A stretch of 60,626 bases of DNA from Caulobacter zeae (GTDB lineage Bacteria; Pseudomonadota; Alphaproteobacteria; Caulobacterales; Caulobacteraceae), in assembly GCF_002858925.1 (NCBI RefSeq), contig NZ_PJRS01000021.1, positions 1-60,626 on the forward strand, read 5' to 3'. A model generated the notes under the pieces. It had not been told where the DNA came from, searched no databases, and saw only the letters and a program-made list of their open reading frames with translations. How positions within the stretch are numbered: position 1 is the stretch's first letter; the number at the start of each line of letters is the position of its first letter. Made by a program: the position numbers and the translations under genes. This document shows positions 45,449 to 53,669 of the stretch, piece by piece.

Positions 45449-45936
45449 TCCGCCTGTTCGCTGCCAGCGTTCTCGCCCTGGCCCTTGCCGCCGGCGCGGC
45501 CCAGGCCCAGCCGGCGGGGCCCGCCAAGCGTCCCGGTCCGCCCGGCCGCGTTCCGTGCGGCGCGCCCCTGACCGGCCAGGCGCCCGACGTCATGACCTAC
45601 GACCGCGCCACCGGAACCCAGGTGTTCGTCAGCGGCCAGGGCGGGACCGAGGTCTCGGCCTTCAACCAGCGCACCGGCTCGTCGGCGGGCCTGCGGGGCG
45701 ATCTCTCCAAGCCCGGCGTCACCGAAAGCTGCGCGTCGGACGCCCTGACCGGCGACGGCTATGCGGTCACCTCGCGCGGGCCGGGCGACATCGCCGTGGT
45801 CGGCCGCGACGGCCAGACCGGCGAGCGCTGGGCCATCAAGCGCTCGGACGGCACGACCGAATACTGGGATCCGCGCGGCGAGCACCGCTGCTTCCGCGGC
45901 AGCCTGGGCATTTTCCCTGGCGCGCGCGGATGCTGA
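45445..45936 (+). CDS. Small exported protein, StpC-like
   Basis: A 163-residue protein; ATG 45445 overlaps the preceding stop (ATGA), with AAGGGAG upstream. A signal peptide (MIRLFAASVLALALAAGAAQA) is cleaved before QPAG. The mature part is beta-rich (VMTYDRATGTQVFVSGQGGTEVSAF, DIAVVGRDGQTGERWAIKRSDG) with four Cys (CGAPL, ESCASD, HRCFRG, ARGC) probably as two disulfides. I know of no enzyme family it matches. Position and size fit stpC of the stalk cross-band complex. Confidence 0.72.
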   Translation: MIRLFAASVLALALAAGAAQAQPAGPAKRPGPPGRVPCGAPLTGQAPDVMTYDRATGTQVFVSGQGGTEVSAFNQRTGSSAGLRGDLSKPGVTESCASDALTGDGYAVTSRGPGDIAVVGRDGQTGERWAIKRSDGTTEYWDPRGEHRCFRGSLGIFPGARGC

Positions 45937-46079
45937 GCCGCCTTGCCTTGCTGGGCCTGGCCGCAGCCGTCCTGGCCGCCTGCGCGACCCCGCAGGCCCA
46001 CCGTCCGCCCCCGCCGCCGCACCCGTCGGAAGTCACGCCTCCGCCGCCGCCGATCGACATGATCCGCCCGAAGGTGTGA
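45930..46079 (+). CDS. Short Pro-rich lipoprotein at the end of the Stp-like operon
   Basis: A 49-residue protein; ATG 45930 overlaps the end of the previous gene by 7 bases. The signal MLSRLALLGLAAAVLAAC ends in lipobox LAAC (Cys18). The mature ~31 residues are mostly Pro (HRPPPPPHPSEVTPPPPPID), too short for a globular domain. Such peptides may cross or touch the peptidoglycan. It is followed at once by a hairpin, so it is the last gene of a four-gene unit. Easily missed by annotation because of its length. Confidence 0.62.
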   Translation: MLSRLALLGLAAAVLAACATPQAHRPPPPPHPSEVTPPPPPIDMIRPKV

Positions 46080-46087
46080 CCGGAAAA

Positions 46088-46108
46088 CCCTCTCTCTGAG
46101 AGAGAGGG
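46088..46108 (+). terminator. Hairpin ending the Stp-like operon
   Basis: CCCTCTCTC-TGA-GAGAGAGGG, a perfect 9-bp stem with a 3-base loop, 8 bases after the last stop and just before the convergent amidase stop. No U-tract on the plus strand. Confidence 0.6.
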
Positions 46109-46115
46109 ATCAAAC

Positions 46116-47756
46116 CTATGGCCCCACCGTCGCCTTCATCTCCGGCGGCTTCCTCCGCATCGTCGCCTGCTCGTAGGCGTAGCCCAGGCTTAGCAGGCGG
46201 GCCTCGCTCCAGGCCGGGCCGATGAACGACAGGCCGACCGGCAGCCCCTCGACCTGGCCCATGGGCACGGTCAGGTGGGGATAGCCGGCGACGGCGGGCA
46301 GGGTGGTGGCCGAGGCGCCGTAATGGTCGCCGTTGACCGGATCGATGGTCCAGGCCGGCCCGGTGGTCGGGGCGACGAGGGCGACCGCGCCGGTCTCCTT
46401 GAGGATCCGGTCGACGCCTTCGGGGCCGGCGAGACGTTTCGCGTCGGCCTTGGCCTTCAGGTAGTCGAGGTCGTCCAGGCCCTTGGTCGCTTGCGCCCTC
46501 TCGAAGGTCTCCTGGCCGAACCAGCGCAGCTCCTCCGGCGTGGCGGCGTTGAAGGCGATCAGGTCGGCCAGGGTGCGGGTCGGAACCTTCTTCGGGTCGG
46601 TCGAGGCCAGGTAGGCGGCGATGTCGGCCTTGAACTCGGTGAACAGCACCAGTCCCTCGGCCTTGCCGATGGGGCCCTCATCGAAGGCCTTCACCTCGAC
46701 CAGCGTCGCGCCCTGGGCGGCCAGGTCCTGCAGCGCCTGTTCGAACACCGCGTCGGTCTTTGGCGAATCTCCGGTGTAGAACCGCGCCACCGCCAGGGTG
46801 ACGCCCTTCAGCGCGTCCTTCGACAGGCCCGCGGCGTAGTCGACCTTGCGGGCGTCGGCCTCCAGCGTCGCCGGATCGGCCGGGTCCGAACCGGCCATGG
46901 CGGTCAGCAGCAGGGCCGCGTCGCGCACCGTGGTGGTCATCGGGCCGGCGGTGTCCTGGCTATGGCTGATCGGCACGACGTGGGTGCGCGAAATGAGGCC
47001 GACGGTGGGTTTGAGGCCCACCAGGCCGTTCATCGCCGCCGGGCAGGTGATCGAGCCGTCGGTCTCGGTGCCGATCGCGGCCGTCGCCAGGCCCGCCGCC
47101 ACCGCCGCGCCCGAGCCGCTGGACGAGCCGCAGGCGCTGCGGTCCAGGGCATAGGGGTTGCGCGTCAGGCCGCCGACGGCGCTCCAGCCGCTGGTCGAGC
47201 GCGACGAGCGGATATTGGCCCATTCCGACAGGTTGGCCTTGCCCAGCACCACCACGCCCGCCGCCCGCAGCCGGGCGACCAGAGGGGCGTCGCGGCCGGT
47301 GACGTTGTCCTTCAGCGCCAGCGAGCCGGCGGTGGTGGCCATCGGATCGAGGGACTCGATATTGTCCTTGATCAGGATCGGCAGGCCGTGCAGCGGGCCG
47401 CGCGTCTTGCCCACCTTGCGTTCGGCGTCGAGGGCGCGGGCGATCTTCAGGGCGTCGGGGTTGAAGGCCAGCACGGCGTTAGTCCTGGCGCCGAAGAAGT
47501 GCTGCACCATGAGGCGGCCCTGCACGGCGTCCTCGGCGGTCAACTCGCCAGAGGCCTGCAGCGCCTGTTCGTCGGCGAGGCTCATCTGCGGGCCTACGAA
47601 GGCGACGTGCGCGACCTTGTCCTCGGCGTCCTTCGAAAGCGAGGCGAGGAACTCGGCCGGCGTCTCCGCCTTCGGTTGTTCCGGCGCGGCCACGGCGGGC
47701 CCGGCCAGCAGCAGGGCGGCCCCGCCAAGCAGCAACAGACGCTTCATCCCCACCAT
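46116..47756 (-). CDS. Exported amidase (amidase-signature family)
   Basis: A 546-residue protein; ATG 47756 with GGGGGA just upstream (a second ATG is at 47747). A signal peptide ([21 protein letters not shown]) precedes the amidase-signature domain. The catalytic Ser-cisSer-Lys triad is visible: Lys in [11 protein letters not shown], cis-Ser and the [15 protein letters not shown] loop, and the nucleophile in [11 protein letters not shown]. The C-terminal [15 protein letters not shown] and [10 protein letters not shown] are typical. These enzymes hydrolyse amides; the periplasmic forms may act on peptides or acyl amides. The frame stays open far upstream through the S9 gene, but the signal peptide fixes the start. 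Confidence 0.92.
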   Translation of the reverse strand: MVGMKRLLLLGGAALLLAGPAVAAPEQPKAETPAEFLASLSKDAEDKVAHVAFVGPQMSLADEQALQASGELTAEDAVQGRLMVQHFFGARTNAVLAFNPDALKIARALDAERKVGKTRGPLHGLPILIKDNIESLDPMATTAGSLALKDNVTGRDAPLVARLRAAGVVVLGKANLSEWANIRSSRSTSGWSAVGGLTRNPYALDRSACGSSSGSGAAVAAGLATAAIGTETDGSITCPAAMNGLVGLKPTVGLISRTHVVPISHSQDTAGPMTTTVRDAALLLTAMAGSDPADPATLEADARKVDYAAGLSKDALKGVTLAVARFYTGDSPKTDAVFEQALQDLAAQGATLVEVKAFDEGPIGKAEGLVLFTEFKADIAAYLASTDPKKVPTRTLADLIAFNAATPEELRWFGQETFERAQATKGLDDLDYLKAKADAKRLAGPEGVDRILKETGAVALVAPTTGPAWTIDPVNGDHYGASATTLPAVAGYPHLTVPMGQVEGLPVGLSFIGPAWSEARLLSLGYAYEQATMRRKPPEMKATVGP

Positions 47757-47779
47757 CCGTCCCCCGTCACATGCGGAAA

Positions 47780-47805
47780 CGGCCCCGACCGTGAGGTCGG
47801 GGCCG
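47780..47805 (-). terminator. Terminator after the S9 peptidase gene
   Basis: An 11-bp stem CGGCCCCGACC / GGTCGGGGCCG with a 4-base loop. Read on the minus strand it is followed by TTTCC, and it lies 11 bases past the S9 gene's stop, before the amidase start. Confidence 0.75.
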
Positions 47806-47815
47806 CCCTTGTCGA

Positions 47816-50047
47816 TCACTCGCCTTTCAGCTTGCGGTCGAAGAAGTCGAGATGCGTCTTCATCACGTGCAGGCCCTTGGACCGGCTGCGGATCACGCTG
47901 TGGCGCTCGCCCGGATACAGCATGGTCTCGAAGGCGATGCCCTTCTTCTGCAAGGCCGCCAGCACGCGGGTGCTGTTCTCGAAGATCACGTTGTCGTCGG
48001 CCATGCCGTGGATCAGCATCAGGCTGCCGGGCTTGAGCTTGTCGACGCGACCCAGGAAGTCCGAGGCCGCGTAGCCGGCCTTGTTCTCGTCGGGCTTGCC
48101 CATGAACTGCTCGGTGTAGTGGGTGTCGTAGAGGCCCCACTCGGTCGGCGGCGCGCCCGAGACGCCGGCCTTGAAGGGCGTGCCCTCGGCGCTCAGCATC
48201 ATCAGGGTCATGAACCCGCCGTACGACCAGCCCATCACGCCCAGGCGCTCGGCGTCGACGTAGGGCAGGGTCTTCAGGAAGGCCGCGCCGGCGAACTGGT
48301 CCTCGACCTCGACCGTGCCCATGCGGCGGTCCAGGGCCGTCTTGAACGCCGTCGAGCGGTTGGACGAGCCGCGGTTGTCCAGCTTGAACACCACGTAGCC
48401 GGCGTTGGCGAAGGCCTCGTCGTTGACGCCCCAGGCCTTGGTCACGCGCTGGGCGTGCGGTCCGCCATAGACCGAGACGATCACCGGATACTTCTTGGCC
48501 GCGTCGAAGTTCGCCGGCTTCAGCAGCGAGTAGTGCAGGACCTGGCCATCGGCGGCCTTCAGCGTGCCGAACTCCGGAACCAGGTGGTCGGCGGCGTAGG
48601 GCGCGTAGGGGTGGGCGGCGTCGAGCCTGTTTTCCTCGATCCAGCGCACGCGCTTGCCGCTCGGGTCGTAGAGCGCGGTCTGCGGCGGGGTCTTCGGATC
48701 CGAGTACGAGCCGACGAAGGCGCCGGTGGCGGCGACCTTCGTGGTCCACCAGCCGCCGGCCGAGGTCAGGGCCTTGGGGGCGCCGGGCTTGATGTAGGAG
48801 ACCGAATAGAGCCGGCGCTCGATCGGCGTGTCGATCGAGGCGCTGAAGAACACCAGGCCGCGCTTCTCGTCGACCTCGTCGACGGCCTCGATCTTGTCGA
48901 CCGGCCAGTCGCCCTTGGTCACCTGCGCGAGCAGCTTGCCGTCGGCGGCGTAGTGATAGAGGTGCTTGTTGCCCGACTTCTCCGACGACCACAGGAAGCT
49001 GCCGTCCTTCAGCGGGCGGAAGTCGTCGTGCAGCTCCACCCAGTGCGGGTCGGTCTCGGTCAGGATCGTTTTGCCCCCAATCTGGCCCTGGCCGCTGGCC
49101 GGGCTGAAGGCGATCAGGTCGAGGGTCTTCTGGTCGCGGCTCTGGCGCTGGACGTAGAGGGTCTTGCCGTCCTTCGACCAGGCCACGCGGGCCAGGTAGA
49201 TGTCCTTGTCGGCGCCCAGGTCGATCTGCACCACCTTGCCCGAGGCCAGGTCCTTGACGAACAGGTCGACGATGGCGTTCGGGCGGCCGGCGCGCGGATA
49301 GCGCTGGTCGATCACGGTGGCGCCCGCCGGGCCGATGTCGGCGCGCGGCACGATGTCGACGCCGCTCTCGTCGACGCGGGTGTAGGCGATCAGGCGCTCG
49401 TCGGGCGACCACCAGTAGCCGGTGTCGCGGTCCATCTCCTCCTGGGCGATGAACTCGGCCACGCCGAACGACAGGGCGCCCTTGCCCTCGGCGGTCACCG
49501 CCGTCTCCTCGCCGCCGGTCAGCGGGCGGACATAGAGGTTCTGGTCGCGCACATAGGAGACGAACCTGCCCTTGGGCGAGACCTTGGCGTCGACCTCGTC
49601 GCCCGGGGTCTCCGTCAGGCGGGTCACCTTGCCGTCGGCGACGCTGTCGACATAGAGGTCGCCGTCCAGCGGCACGAGCACGAAGCGGCCTTCGCTGTCC
49701 CAGCTGTATTCGACGACGCCGCGGGCCAGCACCCGGGCGCGCTCGCGACGGGCGATCTCCGCTTCCGACAGCGCCTTGTCGCCCGACGACAGGGCGTTGG
49801 CGTCGATCAGCCGGTAGGGCTCGCCGCCCTTCACGTCCACCGCCCACAGGTCCTGCACGTTGGCCGCCTCGGGCTTGGCCTTCAGGTAGGTCACCCGCTT
49901 GCCGTCCGGCGACAGGGCCACGCCCTTGGCGGTCGGGCCGTTGATGTCCGGGTCGGAGAACAGGCGCTCGGGGGTGAGTTTTTCGGCCATCACGGGGGAG
50001 GCCAGGGCGAGACAGGCCGACAGGGCCATGAGCGAGGGGCGGATCAT
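47816..50047 (-). CDS. S9-family prolyl oligopeptidase / dipeptidyl peptidase IV-like
   Basis: A 743-residue exported serine peptidase. Start ATG 50047 (MIRPSLMALSACLALASPVMA), a signal peptide. The N-terminal beta-propeller domain (~40-480, DPP4_N) has repeated blade elements, including EYSWDSEGRFVLVPLDGDLYV and YWWSPDERLIAYTRVDES. The C-terminal alpha/beta-hydrolase domain has YGGPHAQ, the nucleophile in VMGWSYGGFMTLMM (Ser ~611), the Asp in HGMADDNVIF and the His in PGERHSV. The family releases X-Pro dipeptides. It is divergent from the TonB-dependent receptor. Confidence 0.94.
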   Translation of the reverse strand: MIRPSLMALSACLALASPVMAEKLTPERLFSDPDINGPTAKGVALSPDGKRVTYLKAKPEAANVQDLWAVDVKGGEPYRLIDANALSSGDKALSEAEIARRERARVLARGVVEYSWDSEGRFVLVPLDGDLYVDSVADGKVTRLTETPGDEVDAKVSPKGRFVSYVRDQNLYVRPLTGGEETAVTAEGKGALSFGVAEFIAQEEMDRDTGYWWSPDERLIAYTRVDESGVDIVPRADIGPAGATVIDQRYPRAGRPNAIVDLFVKDLASGKVVQIDLGADKDIYLARVAWSKDGKTLYVQRQSRDQKTLDLIAFSPASGQGQIGGKTILTETDPHWVELHDDFRPLKDGSFLWSSEKSGNKHLYHYAADGKLLAQVTKGDWPVDKIEAVDEVDEKRGLVFFSASIDTPIERRLYSVSYIKPGAPKALTSAGGWWTTKVAATGAFVGSYSDPKTPPQTALYDPSGKRVRWIEENRLDAAHPYAPYAADHLVPEFGTLKAADGQVLHYSLLKPANFDAAKKYPVIVSVYGGPHAQRVTKAWGVNDEAFANAGYVVFKLDNRGSSNRSTAFKTALDRRMGTVEVEDQFAGAAFLKTLPYVDAERLGVMGWSYGGFMTLMMLSAEGTPFKAGVSGAPPTEWGLYDTHYTEQFMGKPDENKAGYAASDFLGRVDKLKPGSLMLIHGMADDNVIFENSTRVLAALQKKGIAFETMLYPGERHSVIRSRSKGLHVMKTHLDFFDRKLKGE

Positions 50048-50099
50048 GGCGCGGACGCTAGAGCCCCGCACGTGCGTTGCCAAGCTCCCCTTGAGAATA

Positions 50100-50117
50100 G
50101 TTACAATATAACATAAC
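50100..50117. promoter_or_regulatory. AT-rich palindrome, Zur-box-like, before the TonB receptor gene
   Basis: GTTACAATATAACATAAC has arms GTTA...TAAC around a TATA centre (12 of 18 positions symmetric). It stands out in this GC-rich DNA and has the size and arms of zinc-uptake-regulator (Zur) boxes. It lies about 80 bases before the receptor start and 53 bases before the divergent S9 peptidase start. Confidence 0.55.
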
Positions 50118-50195
50118 GGAAATGCGCCGCGCGGATCGGCTCAGTCGAGCCGCCGCGTCCCTCATCGTCATTTCCTTCCCGGACAGCGTGCCCCC

Positions 50196-52448
50196 TTGCG
50201 TAGATTCCTGCTCGCCTTCGCCTCGCTCCTGCCGCTCACGGCCATTCCCGCCCATGCCCAGGAGGGGGGCGAGTCCCCCACCGCCGTGCAGCCGGTCCTC
50301 GTCGAGGGCGCCCAAGACGAGCTTGGCCCGGTCCTGACCGCCTCGCGCTCGGTCCTGGCCGGAGAGGCCCTGGCCCGCGTGCGCGCCGCCAGCCTTGGCG
50401 AGACCCTGGCCAAGACGCCGGGCGTGCAGAACAGCGCCTTCGGCCCCGCCGCCGGCCGTCCCGAGATTCGCGGCCAGTCGGGTCCGCGCGTGGCGCTGCT
50501 GGTCAACGGCATGCCCTCGCGCGACGCCTCGACCCTGTCGGGCGATCACGCCGCGCCCATCGAGCCGTTCCTGGCCGACCGCATCGTCGTCTCCAAGGGC
50601 CCGGCTTCGGTGCTGAACGGCGGCCAGGCCGTCGGCGGCGCGGTCGACGTGAGCGACGGCCGCATCCCGACCCGTGTTCCAGGCCAGGCCTTCTCCGGCC
50701 GCGCCGAGATCAGCGGCGGCTACAACACCGGTTCGGCCGCCATGGCCCGCCTCGACGGCGGCCAGGGCGAGTGGGCCTGGCATGTCGACGCCCTCTATCG
50801 CGACGTGCCCGACCTGCGCATTCCGTCCGGCTCCAAGGACGCGGCCTGCCGCACCTGGAAATCCCTGGTGTCCAGCACCTATGTCCAGACCCTGTGCCAG
50901 GTGCGCCTGTCCAACCCGACCTGGGTGCGCGACCCGGCCACCGGCCTGTGGGTCGACGGCACGCCGCCCGAGCGTCAGGTGATCACCGACCGCAATCCCG
51001 GCGCCGACGGCCGGCTGTCGAGCAGCGGCCTGACGACCAAGGTCGTCACCCTGGGCGCCAGCCGGATCACCGCCGACGGCTATTTCGGCGCGTCCGTGCA
51101 GCGCTATGTCAGCGACTACGGCGTGCCGGGCTTCGCCTACATCACGTCCAGCCACCCCCAGCCCTCGCCGATAGCCTTGCAGGTCCGCTCGACGCGCTTC
51201 GACGTCAAGGGCGGCCTGACGCCCGACGCCCTGGGCGTGGCGCGCCTCGACTTCGCCCTGGCCCGCACCGAGGGCGACGACCGCGAGGTCATCGACGGCC
51301 AGGCTCACACCCGCCTGCGCACCGAGGCCGACGACCTGCGCATCGACGTGACGCACAAGCCGTTCGCGGGCTTTACGGGCCTGGTCGGCGTGCAGGCCAG
51401 CCAGCGCGACCTCATCACCGACGGCGCCAAGGCCTACCTGCCTTCGGTCGCCACCCGCGAGGACGCCGTCTACTGGACCGAGCAGTTCGCCTGGCGGGCC
51501 CTGACCGTGAAGGCCGGCGCCCGCGCGGGCCGCACCCGCTACGACGTCGACGAGGCCACCATCCGCCCGGGACGGGGCCTGGGCTCGCTGGCCAAGGACC
51601 GCGACTACTCGACCACCGACCTGTCGGGTTCCGTCCGCTACGACGTGATCGAGGGCCTGTTCGTCGAAGCCCGCTACGACGAGACCGAACGCGCCCCGTC
51701 GCTGATCGAGCTCTACGCCAACAGCGATCACTTCGGCATCCTCACCGAGGAGCAGGGCGACGCCCGCCTGAAGGTCGAGCGGGCCAAGACCACCGAGCTC
51801 GGCGCGGGCTTCCAGCGCGGCCGCTACCGCCTGACGGCGGCGGCCTATCGCACCGACTACGACAACTATCTCTATCTGGGGAACACCGGCGTCTCCCGAA
51901 CCCTGCCGGTGCGCGAATGGCGCCAGGGCGACACCCGGATCGAGGGGCTGGAGATCGAGGGCTCGGTGGCCTTCCGCGGCACGGCCGTCGGCGACATCGT
52001 GCTCGGCGGCTTCGTCGACCGGGTGCGCAGCAAGCCCCGCTACACCCTGCCGGACGGCTACAGCCCCTTCACCTCCAAGGTGACGACCGCCGACTGGGAC
52101 AAGGAGTACTTCCGCCGCAACCTCGATGGCGACTACCTGCCGCGCATGCCCGTCTCCCGGTTCGGCGGCGACGTGTCGTGGTCGCGGGGCGTCTGGAGCG
52201 CCAGCCTGGGCGCGGTCCGTTACGAGAAGCAGGATCGCGTCGCCAAGAACGAGGCTCCGACCGCGGCCTACACCCTGGTCGACGCCCATGCCGCCTACGC
52301 CTTTACGGCGCGCGGCGCCAAGTGGGAGGCCTTCGTCGACGCCACCAACCTGCTCGACGAGGAGGCTCGGGCCCACAACTCGTTCCTGCGCTACCGGGCG
52401 CCGATGGCGGGCCGGGCGGCGCGCGTGGGGCTGAGGGCTAGGTTCTAG
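50196..52448 (+). CDS. TonB-dependent receptor, ZnuD-like (probable zinc uptake)
   Basis: A 750-residue outer-membrane receptor. The start is TTG 50196 (GGACA upstream; no earlier in-frame start), giving the signal MRRFLLAFASLLPLTAIPAHA. The plug domain (~35-150) has LGETLAKTPGVQNSAFGP, GRPEIRGQSGPRVALLVNGM, and DASTLSGDHAAPIEPFLADR followed by GPASVLNGGQAVGGAVDVSDGRIP, which resemble ZnuD receptors for zinc. The barrel ends RAARVGLRARF with terminal Phe. The Zur-like palindrome upstream agrees with zinc. A His-rich loop is not evident, so metal specificity remains an inference. Confidence 0.88.
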   Translation: MRRFLLAFASLLPLTAIPAHAQEGGESPTAVQPVLVEGAQDELGPVLTASRSVLAGEALARVRAASLGETLAKTPGVQNSAFGPAAGRPEIRGQSGPRVALLVNGMPSRDASTLSGDHAAPIEPFLADRIVVSKGPASVLNGGQAVGGAVDVSDGRIPTRVPGQAFSGRAEISGGYNTGSAAMARLDGGQGEWAWHVDALYRDVPDLRIPSGSKDAACRTWKSLVSSTYVQTLCQVRLSNPTWVRDPATGLWVDGTPPERQVITDRNPGADGRLSSSGLTTKVVTLGASRITADGYFGASVQRYVSDYGVPGFAYITSSHPQPSPIALQVRSTRFDVKGGLTPDALGVARLDFALARTEGDDREVIDGQAHTRLRTEADDLRIDVTHKPFAGFTGLVGVQASQRDLITDGAKAYLPSVATREDAVYWTEQFAWRALTVKAGARAGRTRYDVDEATIRPGRGLGSLAKDRDYSTTDLSGSVRYDVIEGLFVEARYDETERAPSLIELYANSDHFGILTEEQGDARLKVERAKTTELGAGFQRGRYRLTAAAYRTDYDNYLYLGNTGVSRTLPVREWRQGDTRIEGLEIEGSVAFRGTAVGDIVLGGFVDRVRSKPRYTLPDGYSPFTSKVTTADWDKEYFRRNLDGDYLPRMPVSRFGGDVSWSRGVWSASLGAVRYEKQDRVAKNEAPTAAYTLVDAHAAYAFTARGAKWEAFVDATNLLDEEARAHNSFLRYRAPMAGRAARVGLRARF

Positions 52449-52461
52449 AACCACATTTTTC

Positions 52462-52568
52462 GTCATCCCGGGCGGAGGCGCGTAGCGCCGCAGACCCGGG
52501 ACCCAGGGGCTACCGCAATGCGTCGGCCCCTGGGTCCCGGCTCTCCGCTACGCTACGGCCGGGATGAC
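52462..52568. repeat. Dispersed intergenic repeat, family C, copy 3
   Basis: CGTCATCCCGGGCGGAGG... / ...CCGGGATGACGAG, with inner arms CAGACCCGGGACCCAGGGG and CCCCTGGGTCCCGGCTC. It lies between convergent genes (receptor and hydrolase). Confidence 0.88.
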
Positions 52569-52583
52569 GAGAAGAAGGTGGAG

Positions 52584-53564
52584 CTACTTAGAAAACCGCC
52601 GCCCCAGCCAGTCGATGATCGCCGCGTTCACCTCGGCGGGTTTCTCCTGCTGGGTCCAGTGGCCGCTGCCCTCGATCAGCACCTTCTCCAGGTCGTCGAT
52701 CTGGTCGCCCATGCGGTCGGCGAGCGAGGGCGGCAGCACCACGTCGTGCTCGGCCATGATCATCAGGCAGGGGATGCCGTCGATACGGCGGGGCAGGGGC
52801 TCGGATCGCTCCCAGTTGCGGGTGAAATTGCGGTACCAGTTGATCGGCCCGGTGAAGCCGCCGTTCTCGAACGCCTCCACATAGACGGCCCGCTCCTCGT
52901 CGCTGAGGAACTGCTTGTCGTCGGTCGCCGGATCGTAGTGCTCCAGCGCCAGCTGCAGGGCCAGCGAGCGGCGCTCGGCCGGGCGCGACGAAAAGCCGAC
53001 CACGCTGTCGCCCGGCAGGCGCATGAAGAAGCGCATGGTCTTGTCCACGTCCTGGGCGAACAGGGCGTCGGCCGCGCCGGGCGTCTGGAAGTGCACGATG
53101 TACATGTCCGGCCCGTATGCGGCCTTGAACATCTCGATGGGGTCGATCGGCAGCCGGGGCACGAACGGGGTGTTCAGCCCGATGATCCCGGCCACGCGGT
53201 CCGGGTGCAGCAGCGGCATGGCCCAGACGACGATGCCGCCCCAGTCGTGGCCGCAGAAGATCGCCTTCTCGACGCCCAGGTGGTCGAGCAGGGCGACAAG
53301 GTCGCCCGTCAGGTGCTCCATGTCGTAGTCGGTGACGGCGGCGGGCTTGCCGGTCAGGCCATAGCCGCGCTGGTCGGGGGCGATCACCCAGTAGCCGGCC
53401 TGCGCAAGGGCTGCGACCTGATGTCGCCACGACCAGGCCAGCTCGGGAAAGCCGTGGGAGAAGACGATGGGAACGCCCTGGCGCGGTCCGGCCTCGTAAT
53501 AGGCCATCCGCAAGCCGTTGATGTCGGCGAACTGCGGCTGCGGCCAGGTCTGCGCGGCGGCCAT
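52584..53564 (-). CDS. Alpha/beta-hydrolase, epoxide-hydrolase-like
   Basis: A 326-residue protein starting at ATG 53564, with GGGAGA 6 bases upstream. The oxyanion motif HGFPELAWSWRHQ, the nucleophile Asp in FCGHDWGGIVVW, Asp in MAEHDVVLPP and His in GSGHWTQQEKP complete the triad, and Tyr residues of the cap (e.g. INWYRNF) fit the epoxide-opening role. It resembles soluble epoxide hydrolases (EphA-like) more than dehalogenases. Soluble, no signal. Substrate unknown. It is divergent from the Bcr/CflA transporter gene. Confidence 0.9.
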   Translation of the reverse strand: MAAAQTWPQPQFADINGLRMAYYEAGPRQGVPIVFSHGFPELAWSWRHQVAALAQAGYWVIAPDQRGYGLTGKPAAVTDYDMEHLTGDLVALLDHLGVEKAIFCGHDWGGIVVWAMPLLHPDRVAGIIGLNTPFVPRLPIDPIEMFKAAYGPDMYIVHFQTPGAADALFAQDVDKTMRFFMRLPGDSVVGFSSRPAERRSLALQLALEHYDPATDDKQFLSDEERAVYVEAFENGGFTGPINWYRNFTRNWERSEPLPRRIDGIPCLMIMAEHDVVLPPSLADRMGDQIDDLEKVLIEGSGHWTQQEKPAEVNAAIIDWLGRRFSK

Positions 53565-53669
53565 CGGCGTCTCCCTTGTTATGTTATCAGTGGTCAGATT
53601 GCGGGGCGGTGATCGACCGGGCAAGCGATAAAGGGTTCCCGTGGCGGCGGACGGGAGTAGAAGGCGCCC

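Noticed and set aside
46116..49847. A 1243-codon minus-strand frame that appears to fuse to the amidase
   Set aside because: The upstream 700 codons are another frame of the S9 peptidase gene. The amidase has its own signal peptide and ribosome site at 47756.
50058..52466. An 802-codon minus-strand frame antisense to the TonB receptor
   Set aside because: Composition is typical of a complement frame (His/Gln/Arg/Gly-rich) with no domains; the plus strand encodes a full TonB-dependent receptor.
53565..53669. A second Zur-like site (TTATGTTATC) before the epoxide-hydrolase-like gene
   Set aside because: Only one half resembles the palindrome at 50100; there is no symmetry and neither neighbour suggests zinc.
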